Shown: in pieces, positions 1 to 6,276 of the stretch
Layout of the letters: each line of letters starts with the position of its first letter
Numbering within the stretch: the first letter of the stretch is position 1
DNA from: Clostridiaceae bacterium
Lineage (GTDB): Bacteria; Bacillota; Clostridia; Lachnospirales; Lachnospiraceae
Reading direction: 5' to 3'
NCBI GenBank assembly: GCA_902362865.1
Contig: CABIYE010000047.1
Span: 1 to 10,533, forward strand
Length of the DNA stretch: 10,533 bases
Notes under the pieces: model-generated
Database searches by the model: none
The model's input: the letters and a program-made list of their open reading frames with translations, nothing else
Told to the model about the DNA's origin: nothing
Translations under genes and position numbers: made by a program

Positions 1-7
1 CTGCCAT
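1..7 (-). CDS. 5' end of an unknown leftward gene (two codons visible)
   Basis: Only the ATG, one GCA codon (Met-Ala) and one further base lie inside the window. The start is supported by a strong ribosome site, TAAGGAG, seven bases upstream on the minus strand (bases 15-21), and by promoter-like elements further upstream. The product cannot be identified. The promoter region contains a perfect dyad, so the gene could be regulated, or could encode its own regulator, but that is inference. Confidence 0.6.
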
Positions 8-30
8 TTTGTTCACTCCTTATTCTCTAG

Positions 31-64
31 ATTATATCTCAAATCCTTGAGAATGGGGTGTCAA
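31..64 (-). promoter_or_regulatory. Candidate promoter with long spacer and internal dyad
   Basis: On the minus strand a perfect -35 hexamer TTGACA (64-59) and a perfect -10 hexamer TATAAT (36-31) precede the gene starting at base 7. The spacer between them is 22 bases, well beyond the usual 16-18, and a 16-base inverted repeat sits inside it. An overlong spacer with a central dyad resembles MerR-family activated promoters, although those usually have 19-20 bases. A weaker -10 at the normal 17-base spacing (TGAGAT) is possible. Confidence 0.5.
37..52. repeat. Perfect inverted repeat, possible operator
   Basis: The sequence tctcaa-atcc-ttgaga is a perfect 6-bp inverted repeat with a 4-base centre. 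It abuts the TATAAT element of the leftward promoter and fills most of the space towards TTGACA. Its position suits an operator for a dimeric regulator. The arms are too short and A+T-rich, and no T-run follows, so it is not a convincing terminator. Confidence 0.4.
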
Positions 65-83
65 CTTTTTTTATACCACATCA

Positions 84-131
84 TTATCTACAACCTCCAT
101 GTCCCGCATCCATCATAATTGAATATGGCAT
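84..131 (-). pseudogene. N-terminal remnant of an N-acetylmuramoyl-L-alanine amidase gene
   Basis: A 15-codon minus-strand frame reads MPYSIMMDAGHGGCR and then stops (TAA at 86-84). It has an excellent ribosome site, TAAGGAGG (145-138), six bases before its ATG. DAGHGG preceded by a short hydrophobic strand at the extreme N-terminus is the hallmark start of Amidase_3 (zinc-dependent N-acetylmuramoyl-L-alanine amidase) proteins, where the His is a zinc ligand. The family normally continues with D-x-G-A and about 170 or more further residues. Here the match ends after GHGG and nothing amidase-like follows before the next promoter. I read this as the stump of a deleted amidase gene. A translated 15-residue peptide is the alternative. 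The recognition rests on family knowledge, not on a search. Confidence 0.62.
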
Positions 132-143
132 ACGCTGCCTCCT

Positions 144-171
144 TACATATTGTTCTATACTACAATATGTA
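144..171. repeat. Perfect 10-bp inverted repeat before the amidase remnant
   Basis: Arms tacatattgt (144-153) and acaatatgta (162-171) are exact reverse complements around an 8-base loop. The element lies between the stop of the AAA/nuclease-type gene and the amidase remnant, and its inner edge touches the remnant's ribosome site. It could be a regulatory site or mRNA hairpin of the old amidase gene. The arms have only two G/C pairs each and no T-run follows, so it would be a poor intrinsic terminator. Confidence 0.5.
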
Positions 172-205
172 TTTCTTCTCCGCCATGTTCCAGTAAGTTT
201 CTCCG

Positions 206-1903
206 TTATCCTATCAGAACCTTCTTACCTTGAAAGGCAAACCCGTAGCAGCGAATGTGAGCTTTCGGAATTCCCCGCAACACCAGTTTCTCTGCATACT
301 TCTGTTCTTCTATCTGTCGGAGCGCTTCCTGAACTGTATCTTCCAGGCTTTTCTCTCTTCTCTGGTTTCGGACTTTAAATTCCAGAATAATTGCATCATC
401 TTCGCCTGGATTTTTCGGTTCCAGCATAACATCGTATCTTCCAAATCCACTCTCTCTGTTAGAGGTTATAATATATCTGTTCTGTAAATCTACAATCAAC
501 CCCAACACAAAACCATGATAAAATCGTTCCGGCTCTTCCCCGGACGCCCGCTTTCCTGTATCAAAATAGCTAAACGTATCCAGCGAAACGCGATTCATAT
601 ATGCATTCATAGCGTCTATATCATCCTGCAGAAGAGCCTGAATAAAGTCATTATAATCCGCCTCTGCCTTTTTGAACCAATCCCGAATCATACTCTGGAA
701 CATCAGTTTCACCTCCAGATTCGTAAGCGAGAGTTGATACAACGGATGCATTCCCTCCGGAATATCCCGATAGCTTTCAACGGAAAGCACTTTTAAATAT
801 CCGCTGGCAAGCAGAAGGCTCCAGATTGCCGATTCATTATCATCAAGCTGATTATATACAATCTGCTCATCAACCGGAGAATATATTGCATCCCCCTGAA
901 GCAGGATTTCAAACTTTTCCTTGATTTTTCGATTTCCTTCCTGAATCAGCTTCCCCACCAGACTATTACTGCTGGTATTCGCCCAATAAGCAGTGAATTT
1001 GCCGCTATCCAGAAAATTCAATATAGACCATGGATTATAAATGTCTCTGCGACTCCCGAAAATGAAGCCATCATACCATCTTTTCACATGTTCTTTCTCT
1101 TCTTCAAGCCCGCATTCTTCAAGCGCAGCAAACACTTCCTCTTCCGTAAATCCAAAAGAATCTGCATATTCCTCTGATGTAGCAGTTACCACCTTCAGAT
1201 TATTCAAATCTGAAAAAACAGATTCTTTGCTGACTCTTGTAATTCCCGTCATAACCGCACGTTCTAACCATGGATTCGTCTTAAAAGCTGAATGGAACAT
1301 ACTTCTGGTAAACGCTGTCAGCTCTTCCCAGTAACCGCTCACATAAGCCTCCTGCATAGGCGTATCATATTCATCCAAAAGAATAATTACCTTTTTACCG
1401 TAATAACGATACAGGTAATCGGAAAGCTGATACAATGCCGATGTCATATCTGCATTACCGGCTTCTACCGATAATACTCTTTCAAAATAAGCTTTATCCG
1501 CATCTGTAAGGATATCGCTTTCCTTTAAATAAGAATGTTTGATATAAAGATTCCTTATAATTTCACAGAGTTTTGCCCGGGCATCCGCATAATTCACCTC
1601 TTTTACTCTGGCAAATGACAGACTGATAACAGGATAGGTTCCCTGAAGTTCCCGATATTTCTCATCCTCCCAGATAGAAAGCCCCTGAAACCATTCTTTT
1701 CTTCCTGCATAATCCAGCGAAAAAAACTGTTCTAACATACTCATATTTAAAGTCTTCCCGAAACGCCGCGGACGGGTAATCAGAGTCACACTGTCTCCAC
1801 TCTCCCACCATTCTTTAATGAAAGCAGTTTTGTCAACATAAAAATAATTCTTCTGTATCAGATCGCCAAAATCCTGCAGTCCTATTGCTACTGTCCTTGC
1901 CAT
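206..1903 (-). CDS. AAA-ATPase-like / PD-(D/E)XK nuclease superfamily protein
   Basis: A 565-residue protein of the AAA-ATPase_like plus C-terminal PD-(D/E)XK (DUF1703-type) family, abundant in Clostridia and Bacteroidetes and without a settled function. Near the N-terminus is a Walker A-like loop, TRPRRFGKT (about 43-51). A Walker B strand, ILLDEYD, lies at about 174-180, followed by the conserved MTGITRVSK stretch (218-226). The C-terminus carries a nuclease-fold signature: D491 after a G-rich turn, then E508-F-K510, then a Q-containing helix. All key residues look intact. The chosen start (1903) has GGAGGAAGACTT just upstream; an earlier in-frame ATG at 1948 lacks that support. The gene overlaps the end of the upstream HAD gene by 16 bases, so translation may be coupled. 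Lines I counted are A+T-richer than its neighbour (841-900, 24/60 GC; 1381-1440, 22/60), compatible with acquisition. A defence or mobile-element role is speculation. Confidence 0.88.
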   Translation of the reverse strand: MARTVAIGLQDFGDLIQKNYFYVDKTAFIKEWWESGDSVTLITRPRRFGKTLNMSMLEQFFSLDYAGRKEWFQGLSIWEDEKYRELQGTYPVISLSFARVKEVNYADARAKLCEIIRNLYIKHSYLKESDILTDADKAYFERVLSVEAGNADMTSALYQLSDYLYRYYGKKVIILLDEYDTPMQEAYVSGYWEELTAFTRSMFHSAFKTNPWLERAVMTGITRVSKESVFSDLNNLKVVTATSEEYADSFGFTEEEVFAALEECGLEEEKEHVKRWYDGFIFGSRRDIYNPWSILNFLDSGKFTAYWANTSSNSLVGKLIQEGNRKIKEKFEILLQGDAIYSPVDEQIVYNQLDDNESAIWSLLLASGYLKVLSVESYRDIPEGMHPLYQLSLTNLEVKLMFQSMIRDWFKKAEADYNDFIQALLQDDIDAMNAYMNRVSLDTFSYFDTGKRASGEEPERFYHGFVLGLIVDLQNRYIITSNRESGFGRYDVMLEPKNPGEDDAIILEFKVRNQRREKSLEDTVQEALRQIEEQKYAEKLVLRGIPKAHIRCYGFAFQGKKVLIG

Positions 1904-2520
1904 AAGTCTTCCTCCAAAAGCTCTCCCATACTCTGAATAACTGCCCATGGCTCTTTTACATCACCAAACCCATATGCCGCATAGACCATGGGAACCCCCG
2001 CCTCCCGGCAGGCGTCAGCGTCCCCCTGCGTGTCCCCTACATAAACCGCATCCTGAAGTCCGTTCCTGCGCATAATAAGACGGATATTATCTGCCTTCAG
2101 CATTCCCGTATCGCCAGGGCAGATATGATCCTCAAAGTATTCCTGAAGGCCTGTATTTTCCAGAAACGCCTCTATATACCCGGCCTGACAGTTGCTTACA
2201 ATAAAAAGTCTGTACTTCCCGGCCAGCTTCTTAACCGTCTCTTTCATGCCGGGATATATCCTGCATGGTGCCGTCCGCATTGCTTCATTTTCATACTGAT
2301 AAAAAAGAGCGGCAATTTCTTCTTTCTTCCGAGCCTCCAGTTCCGGGAACAGGCTGTCCATAATGGCGTCCATAGGCTTTCCGAATTCTCTTTCCAGCCG
2401 CTTTGCCGTCAGATCCGCCTCCAGCTTCGTATGCTCCCGAAGCACCTGATTCCAGCTCTTCGCTACCTCTTTTGTAGAATCCCATAATGTTCCGTCCACA
2501 TCAAATATAATCCCGTCCAT
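1888..2520 (-). CDS. HAD-family hydrolase, phosphoglycolate phosphatase-like (subfamily IA)
   Basis: A 210-residue cytosolic phosphatase of the haloacid dehalogenase superfamily. Motif I is FDVDGT, with nucleophile D7 and acid/base D9. A helical cap follows, at about 15-85. Motif II is S109 in IVSN, motif III is K142, and motif IV is GDTQGD (162-167), giving Mg2+ ligands D163 and D167. Length and layout match Gph/PGMB-like enzymes that remove phosphate from small sugar or glycolate phosphates; the exact substrate cannot be told from the sequence. The ribosome site GGTGGGGAG lies just before the ATG. The gene follows rpiB by 20 bases and runs 16 bases into the AAA/nuclease-type gene, so the three are probably co-transcribed. 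Lines 1981-2040 (42/60 GC) and 2341-2400 (32/60) are clearly richer in GC than the downstream gene. Confidence 0.88.
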   Translation of the reverse strand: MDGIIFDVDGTLWDSTKEVAKSWNQVLREHTKLEADLTAKRLEREFGKPMDAIMDSLFPELEARKKEEIAALFYQYENEAMRTAPCRIYPGMKETVKKLAGKYRLFIVSNCQAGYIEAFLENTGLQEYFEDHICPGDTGMLKADNIRLIMRRNGLQDAVYVGDTQGDADACREAGVPMVYAAYGFGDVKEPWAVIQSMGELLEEDLWQGQ

Positions 2521-2540
2521 ATCTCCCCACCTGATACTTG

Positions 2541-2981
2541 TTATTTTTCTTCTATCGCCATAATCATATCAACACGTTCCTGATGGCGTCCGCCTTCAAA
2601 CTCTGCATTCAGCCACTCTTCGATAATCATCTTCGCCATCTCAATCCCGATAACTCTTGCCCCAAAACACAGAATGTTCGTATTATTATGCTGTTTGGAT
2701 AATCTTGCTGAATATGGCTCGCTGCACACAACTGCACGGATTCCCTTCACCTTGTTTGCTGCAAGAGAAATTCCTACGCCCGTCCCACAAATCAGAATCC
2801 CCAGATCCACCTCTCCTGCCGCAACGGCTCTTGCCACTTTCTCCCCATACACCGGATAATGACAGCTTGCTTTAGAATCCGTTCCGTAATTCACAACTTC
2901 GTACCCCAGCTCCTGCAGAAATTGCGCAACTTCCTGTTTCATCTCAACCGCTGAATGATCATTTCCAATTCCTATTTTCAT
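2541..2981 (-). CDS. rpiB: Ribose-5-phosphate isomerase B (RpiB/LacAB family)
   Basis: A 146-residue enzyme, the usual RpiB length, expected to interconvert ribose 5-phosphate and ribulose 5-phosphate in the non-oxidative pentose phosphate pathway. Visible family marks are the N-terminal IGNDHS (5-10), the active-site loop ICGTGVGIS with catalytic Cys65 (64-72), Asn76 and Lys77 in AANK, and the phosphate-handling region around HNNTNIL (98-104). LacA/LacB galactose-6-phosphate isomerases are related, but the conserved Cys and the absence of a paired subunit gene favour RpiB; an isomerase for another sugar phosphate remains possible. It is the first gene of a leftward unit with a good promoter at 3052-3024. 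The start is odd: GAGGA abuts the ATG with almost no spacing, and a five-codon frame (2995-2978) ends in an ATGA overlap with it. Confidence 0.9.
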   Translation of the reverse strand: MKIGIGNDHSAVEMKQEVAQFLQELGYEVVNYGTDSKASCHYPVYGEKVARAVAAGEVDLGILICGTGVGISLAANKVKGIRAVVCSEPYSARLSKQHNNTNILCFGARVIGIEMAKMIIEEWLNAEFEGGRHQERVDMIMAIEEK

Positions 2982-3002
2982 TCCTCTTTTTTCATTCCCT
3001 TC

Positions 3003-3031
3003 TTTAAAAATTTGACTACTTATATTATAAT
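3003..3031 (+). promoter_or_regulatory. Candidate promoter of the Cof-type phosphatase
   Basis: TATAAT at 3026-3031 lies 17 bases downstream of TTTAAA (3003-3008), a 4/6 match to the -35 consensus. It would give a leader of about 54 bases before the gene at 3092. The -10 overlaps the -10 of the opposing rpiB promoter because the sequence attataat reads TATAAT on both strands. The weak -35 keeps the confidence moderate. Confidence 0.4.
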
Positions 3032-3052
3032 ATTTGAATGGTTGAATAGCAA
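3024..3052 (-). promoter_or_regulatory. Promoter of the rpiB-HAD-AAA unit
   Basis: On the minus strand -35 TTGCTA (3052-3047) and a perfect -10 TATAAT (3029-3024) are separated by 17 bases. This is a good vegetative sigma-A type promoter that would start transcription roughly 36 bases before rpiB. It shares bases with the promoter-like element read in the opposite direction. Confidence 0.65.
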
Positions 3053-3091
3053 CGCTTATTCGGCAGTTTTGACTATAGAAAGGAAAAAATT

Positions 3092-3877
3092 ATGATAAAA
3101 TTAATTGCCAGTGATTTGGATGGAACCATATTAAAAAACGGGGCTTTGGAGGTTGCTCCCCGTACATTGGAACTGATAAAAGAGCTTAGAAAACACGGCA
3201 TATTATTCGCTGCCGCCAGCGGGCGCCAGTACCCCAGCATTCGCAGCTTATTCTTACCTATCAAGGATGAGATTGCCTACATTGCTGAAAACGGCTCCCT
3301 TTCTATCTATCAGGGAAAAGTATTGTCCAAAACAGCCATCGACCGCAGCTTAAGCCTGCGCATCATCGACGTTCTGCACCGGCTCCGGCAGAATGACTTT
3401 ATTGTATCCGGCGAACAGACCCTTTATACAGAATCTACCAACCCTGCATTCACAGATCTTCTGAAAAATGATCTGAAAACCAACCTCCGAATTGTAAAAG
3501 ACATTACCAAAGAGGTGGATGAGCCGTTTTTGAAAATTGCATTCTATAACTATGGGAATATGGAAGAATCTCTGGAAGAAATCAACCGGCTTTTCAAATC
3601 CGAAATCAAGATTGTTACTGCCGGAAGCCGCTGGCTTGACTTCATCGCTCCGGGAACCAACAAGGGCATCGCCCTTTCCGCCATGCTGGAACATTTCCGG
3701 ATAACAGCAGATGAATGCATTGCCTTCGGCGATCAATATAACGACATCGAGATGCTTCAGACGGCAGGAACAAGCTATGCTATGTCCACCGCCGCCCCCG
3801 GCGTCTCCGATTATTCCACTTATACCACCGATTCTGTAGATGAGGTACTGGAAGAAATCTTATCGGAATGCCGATAA
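3092..3877 (+). CDS. Cof-type HAD-IIB family sugar-phosphate phosphatase
   Basis: A 261-residue cytosolic HAD phosphatase of subfamily IIB (Cof/YwpJ/YidA-like). Motif I is SDLDGT with D8 and D10, motif II is S43 in AASGR (41-45), motif III is K191 in GTNKG, and motif IV is GDQYND (213-218) with D214, N217 and D218. The C2-type cap lies between motifs II and III (about 85-185). Such enzymes dephosphorylate sugar phosphates, nucleotides or flavin precursors with loose specificity, so no substrate is assigned. AAAGGA sits seven bases before the ATG. The gene diverges from rpiB and faces the arabinose operon tail to tail. Its stop codon lies in the first bases of the shared hairpin terminator. 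Its place between rpiB and ara genes suggests a housekeeping or metabolite-repair role near pentose phosphates, but that is inference. Confidence 0.9.
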   Translation: MIKLIASDLDGTILKNGALEVAPRTLELIKELRKHGILFAAASGRQYPSIRSLFLPIKDEIAYIAENGSLSIYQGKVLSKTAIDRSLSLRIIDVLHRLRQNDFIVSGEQTLYTESTNPAFTDLLKNDLKTNLRIVKDITKEVDEPFLKIAFYNYGNMEESLEEINRLFKSEIKIVTAGSRWLDFIAPGTNKGIALSAMLEHFRITADECIAFGDQYNDIEMLQTAGTSYAMSTAAPGVSDYSTYTTDSVDEVLEEILSECR

Positions 3878-3917
3878 AATATCAGTAGGGGAGCGTCTGC
3901 TCCCCTACTGATATTTT
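3876..3917. terminator. Bidirectional intrinsic terminator between the Cof gene and araD
   Basis: A perfect 19-bp stem (3876-3894 with 3899-3917) closes a GTCT tetraloop. The central part, taggggagc, is G+C-rich, and the outer bases give A-runs and T-runs, so either strand ends in a U-rich tail (TATTTT on both). It begins inside the stop codon of the Cof gene and lies 20 bases past the araD stop, so it can end both convergent transcripts. Confidence 0.88.
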
Positions 3918-3937
3918 CAGAATCTTTTATCTGTATC

Positions 3938-4636
3938 TTATTTTCCCTGTCCATAGTAAGCATTTGCACCGTGTTTACGGTAATAATGCTTATCCTGAAG
4001 CTCCTGCGGCGCCGGTTCATTGTTGGGATTAATCATCTCGCAGCGTGCAGCCATCTTCGCAACTTCGTCCAACACAACCGCATTGTGAACTGCCTCATGA
4101 GCGTCCTTGCCCCATGTGAAAGGACCATGATTCTTGCAGAGTACTGCCGGTGTTGCATTATAATCAATGCCGCGTGCCTCAAATTCGTCTGCAATCAATA
4201 CGCCCGTGTTCTTCTCATAGCCTGCGTCAATCTCTTCTTTGGTCAGATTCCGCACGCATGGAACAGAACCATAGAGGTAATCTGCATGGGTAGTTCCATA
4301 GCATGGAATATCTCTTCCTGCCTGCGCCCAGCTTGTAGCCCAGGAAGAATGGGTATGTACAACACCACCGATTTCCGGGAAACGGTTGTACAAAACCACA
4401 TGTGTTGCCGTATCAGAAGAAGGGTTGTAATCTCCCTCTACTTTATTTCCTTCCAGATCCACAACTACCATATCTTCCGGTTTCAGCTTGTCATATTCAA
4501 CTCCGCTTGGTTTGATTACAAACAATCCCTTCTCACGGTCGATTCCGCTTACGTTGCCCCATGTAAAAGTTACCAGTCCGTATTTCGGAAGAAGCATATT
4601 TGCCTCATATACTTGTTTTTTCAGTTCTTCTAACAT
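3938..4636 (-). CDS. araD: L-ribulose-5-phosphate 4-epimerase
   Basis: A 232-residue class II aldolase-fold enzyme, the same length range as E. coli AraD. It epimerises L-ribulose 5-phosphate to D-xylulose 5-phosphate, the last step feeding arabinose into the pentose phosphate pathway. Zinc ligands are H94 and H96 (HTH) and H170 (NHGP). Phosphate-binding residues appear in GN (27-28) and KPSG (42-45), and SSDT holds D75. The proposed catalytic D119 (THADY) and a C-terminal Tyr (Y228 in AYYGQ) match the epimerase rather than fuculose-phosphate aldolases. The ribosome site AAGGAGAT precedes the ATG, and only 12 bases separate it from the kinase stop. It is the last gene of the araA-araB-araD operon and is closed by the hairpin at 3876-3917. 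Confidence 0.95.
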   Translation of the reverse strand: MLEELKKQVYEANMLLPKYGLVTFTWGNVSGIDREKGLFVIKPSGVEYDKLKPEDMVVVDLEGNKVEGDYNPSSDTATHVVLYNRFPEIGGVVHTHSSWATSWAQAGRDIPCYGTTHADYLYGSVPCVRNLTKEEIDAGYEKNTGVLIADEFEARGIDYNATPAVLCKNHGPFTWGKDAHEAVHNAVVLDEVAKMAARCEMINPNNEPAPQELQDKHYYRKHGANAYYGQGK

Positions 4637-4648
4637 CGCCCTATCTCC

Positions 4649-6244
4649 TTACTTCAAAGAATCAATTGCTGCTCTTTCAATCGGGAAGCCAGCTTTGTAA
4701 CGCTCGATAAATGCTTCAAATCCGGCTACGTCCTCTGCAACCGGCTGCATCTCGCTTCCTGTCTCACCTGCAAATACCTTATCAGAAAGATATGCGGAAA
4801 GGCTCTCGCCCTCTGCCTTATTCTTCATATAAGAAGCCAGAAGTGCAATACCCCATGCTCCGCCTTCGCCTGCCGTCTCCATTACAGAAACAGGTGTGTC
4901 GATTGCTGCAGCAAGGATTCCCTGCCCAACGCCTTTGGTCTTGAAGAGCCCGCCATGTCCATAAATCTTATCCAGATTTACCTTCTCTTCTTTCAGAAGA
5001 ATATCCATACCTGTCTTTAATGCTCCAAGAGAAGTGAAAAGGTGTACTCTCATGAAGTTTGCAAGATTGAATTTGCTATCAGGACGGCGTACGAATAACG
5101 GACGTCCTTTTTCAAATCCTGTAATATGCTCGCCTGAGAAATAGTTGTAAGCAAGAAGTCCGCCACAGTCAGCATCGCCTTCCAGCGCTTTGTTGTACAG
5201 TGTTCCGAACAGCTTGTTCATGTCTACTTCAATGCCGAAGCTTTCTGCAAATTCTTTGAAAATTCCTACCCATGCATTCAGATCTGAAGTACAGTTGTTG
5301 CAGTGTACCATTGCCACAAGACTTCCATCCGGTGTTGTTACCATATCCAGTTCCGGATATACCTTACTTAAGTCTTTCTCCAGAACTACCATAGAAAATA
5401 CACTGGTTCCTGCGGATACATTTCCGGTTCTCTGTGCAACACTGTTCGTAGCCGCCATACCTGTTCCTGCATCGCCTTCCGGTGGGCAAACCGGAATACC
5501 AGCCTTCAGTGTTCCTGTCGGGTCAAGAAGCTTCGCGCCTTCTTCTGTCAGCACGCCTGCATTCTCTCCAGCGGTAAGCACGCCCGGAAGAATCTCTTTC
5601 AACTTCCAGTCAAATCCTTTATCTGCTACCAGCTCATCAAACTGACCAATCATTCTCTCATTATAATCTCCGGTGTTCATATCAATCGGGAACATACCGG
5701 AAGCATCGCCTACGCCCAGAACCTTCTTACCTGTCAACCGCCAGTGTACATATCCTGCAAGCGTTGTGAAGAAATCAACATTCTTTACATGTTCTTCTCC
5801 ATTCAGAATAGCCTGATACAGATGCGCAATACTCCATCTCTGCGGAATATGATACTGGAACAGCTCTGTTAATGCCTCAGAAGCCGGCTCTGTGATGGTG
5901 TTTCTCCAGGTACGGAATGGTACCAACAGCTCATCATTCTTATCAAACGCAAGATAGCCGTGCATCATTGCACTGAATCCCATTGCTCCGATTGTGGTAA
6001 GCTCAGCGTCATACTTTTCCTTTACATCCTTCACCAGATCTCTGTAGCAGTCCTGCAGTCCGTTCCAGATATCATCCAGCGTATACGTCCAGATGTTATC
6101 TACCAGCCTGTTCTCCCACTCATGGCTTCCGGAAGCAATCGGTACATTCTTCTCATCTACCAGAACTGCTTTAATTCTGGTGGAACCAAACTCAATACCA
6201 AGAGCTGTCTGACCTGTCATAATTGCATTTTTTACATCACTCAT
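4649..6244 (-). CDS. araB: FGGY-family L-ribulokinase (Clostridia/Bacteroidetes type)
   Basis: A 531-residue FGGY sugar kinase expected to phosphorylate L-ribulose with ATP. Visible signatures are the N-terminal phosphate loop [15 protein letters not shown] (16-30), the sugar-side stretch GFSAMMHG (89-96), the second phosphate region PPEGDAGTG (254-262) with likely catalytic base D258, NVSAGTS (275-281), and the adenosine-site motif YGHGG (428-432) with the glycine-rich AGEGGAWG (458-465). The sequence does not look like the classical E. coli AraB and resembles the kinases often labelled only as FGGY family beside araA in gut Firmicutes and Bacteroidetes. Its place between araA and araD is the main support for ribulokinase over xylulokinase. 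The N-terminus before the phosphate loop has the usual length for this group, which supports the ATG at 6244; AAAGG lies about nine bases upstream. The gap to araA is 32 bases. Confidence 0.87.
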   Translation of the reverse strand: MSDVKNAIMTGQTALGIEFGSTRIKAVLVDEKNVPIASGSHEWENRLVDNIWTYTLDDIWNGLQDCYRDLVKDVKEKYDAELTTIGAMGFSAMMHGYLAFDKNDELLVPFRTWRNTITEPASEALTELFQYHIPQRWSIAHLYQAILNGEEHVKNVDFFTTLAGYVHWRLTGKKVLGVGDASGMFPIDMNTGDYNERMIGQFDELVADKGFDWKLKEILPGVLTAGENAGVLTEEGAKLLDPTGTLKAGIPVCPPEGDAGTGMAATNSVAQRTGNVSAGTSVFSMVVLEKDLSKVYPELDMVTTPDGSLVAMVHCNNCTSDLNAWVGIFKEFAESFGIEVDMNKLFGTLYNKALEGDADCGGLLAYNYFSGEHITGFEKGRPLFVRRPDSKFNLANFMRVHLFTSLGALKTGMDILLKEEKVNLDKIYGHGGLFKTKGVGQGILAAAIDTPVSVMETAGEGGAWGIALLASYMKNKAEGESLSAYLSDKVFAGETGSEMQPVAEDVAGFEAFIERYKAGFPIERAAIDSLK

Positions 6245-6276
6245 TGTTACATACCTTTCCCTTTCTTTATTTTATA

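Noticed and set aside
144..171. Intrinsic terminator for the rpiB-HAD-AAA unit
   Set aside because: The stem is almost entirely A/T and is followed by AGGAGG rather than a T-run, so termination is unlikely; it fits a regulatory dyad better.
1904..1948. An N-terminal extension of 15 residues on the AAA/nuclease-type protein from an ATG at 1948
   Set aside because: The ATG at 1903 has GGAGGAAGACTT at good spacing and gives the usual family N-terminus; the extension would only add overlap with the HAD gene.
3971..4633. A 220-codon plus-strand frame opposite araD
   Set aside because: It lies wholly antisense to a well-supported gene, shows no recognisable domain, and has Cys/Ile/Leu-rich composition typical of a shadow frame.
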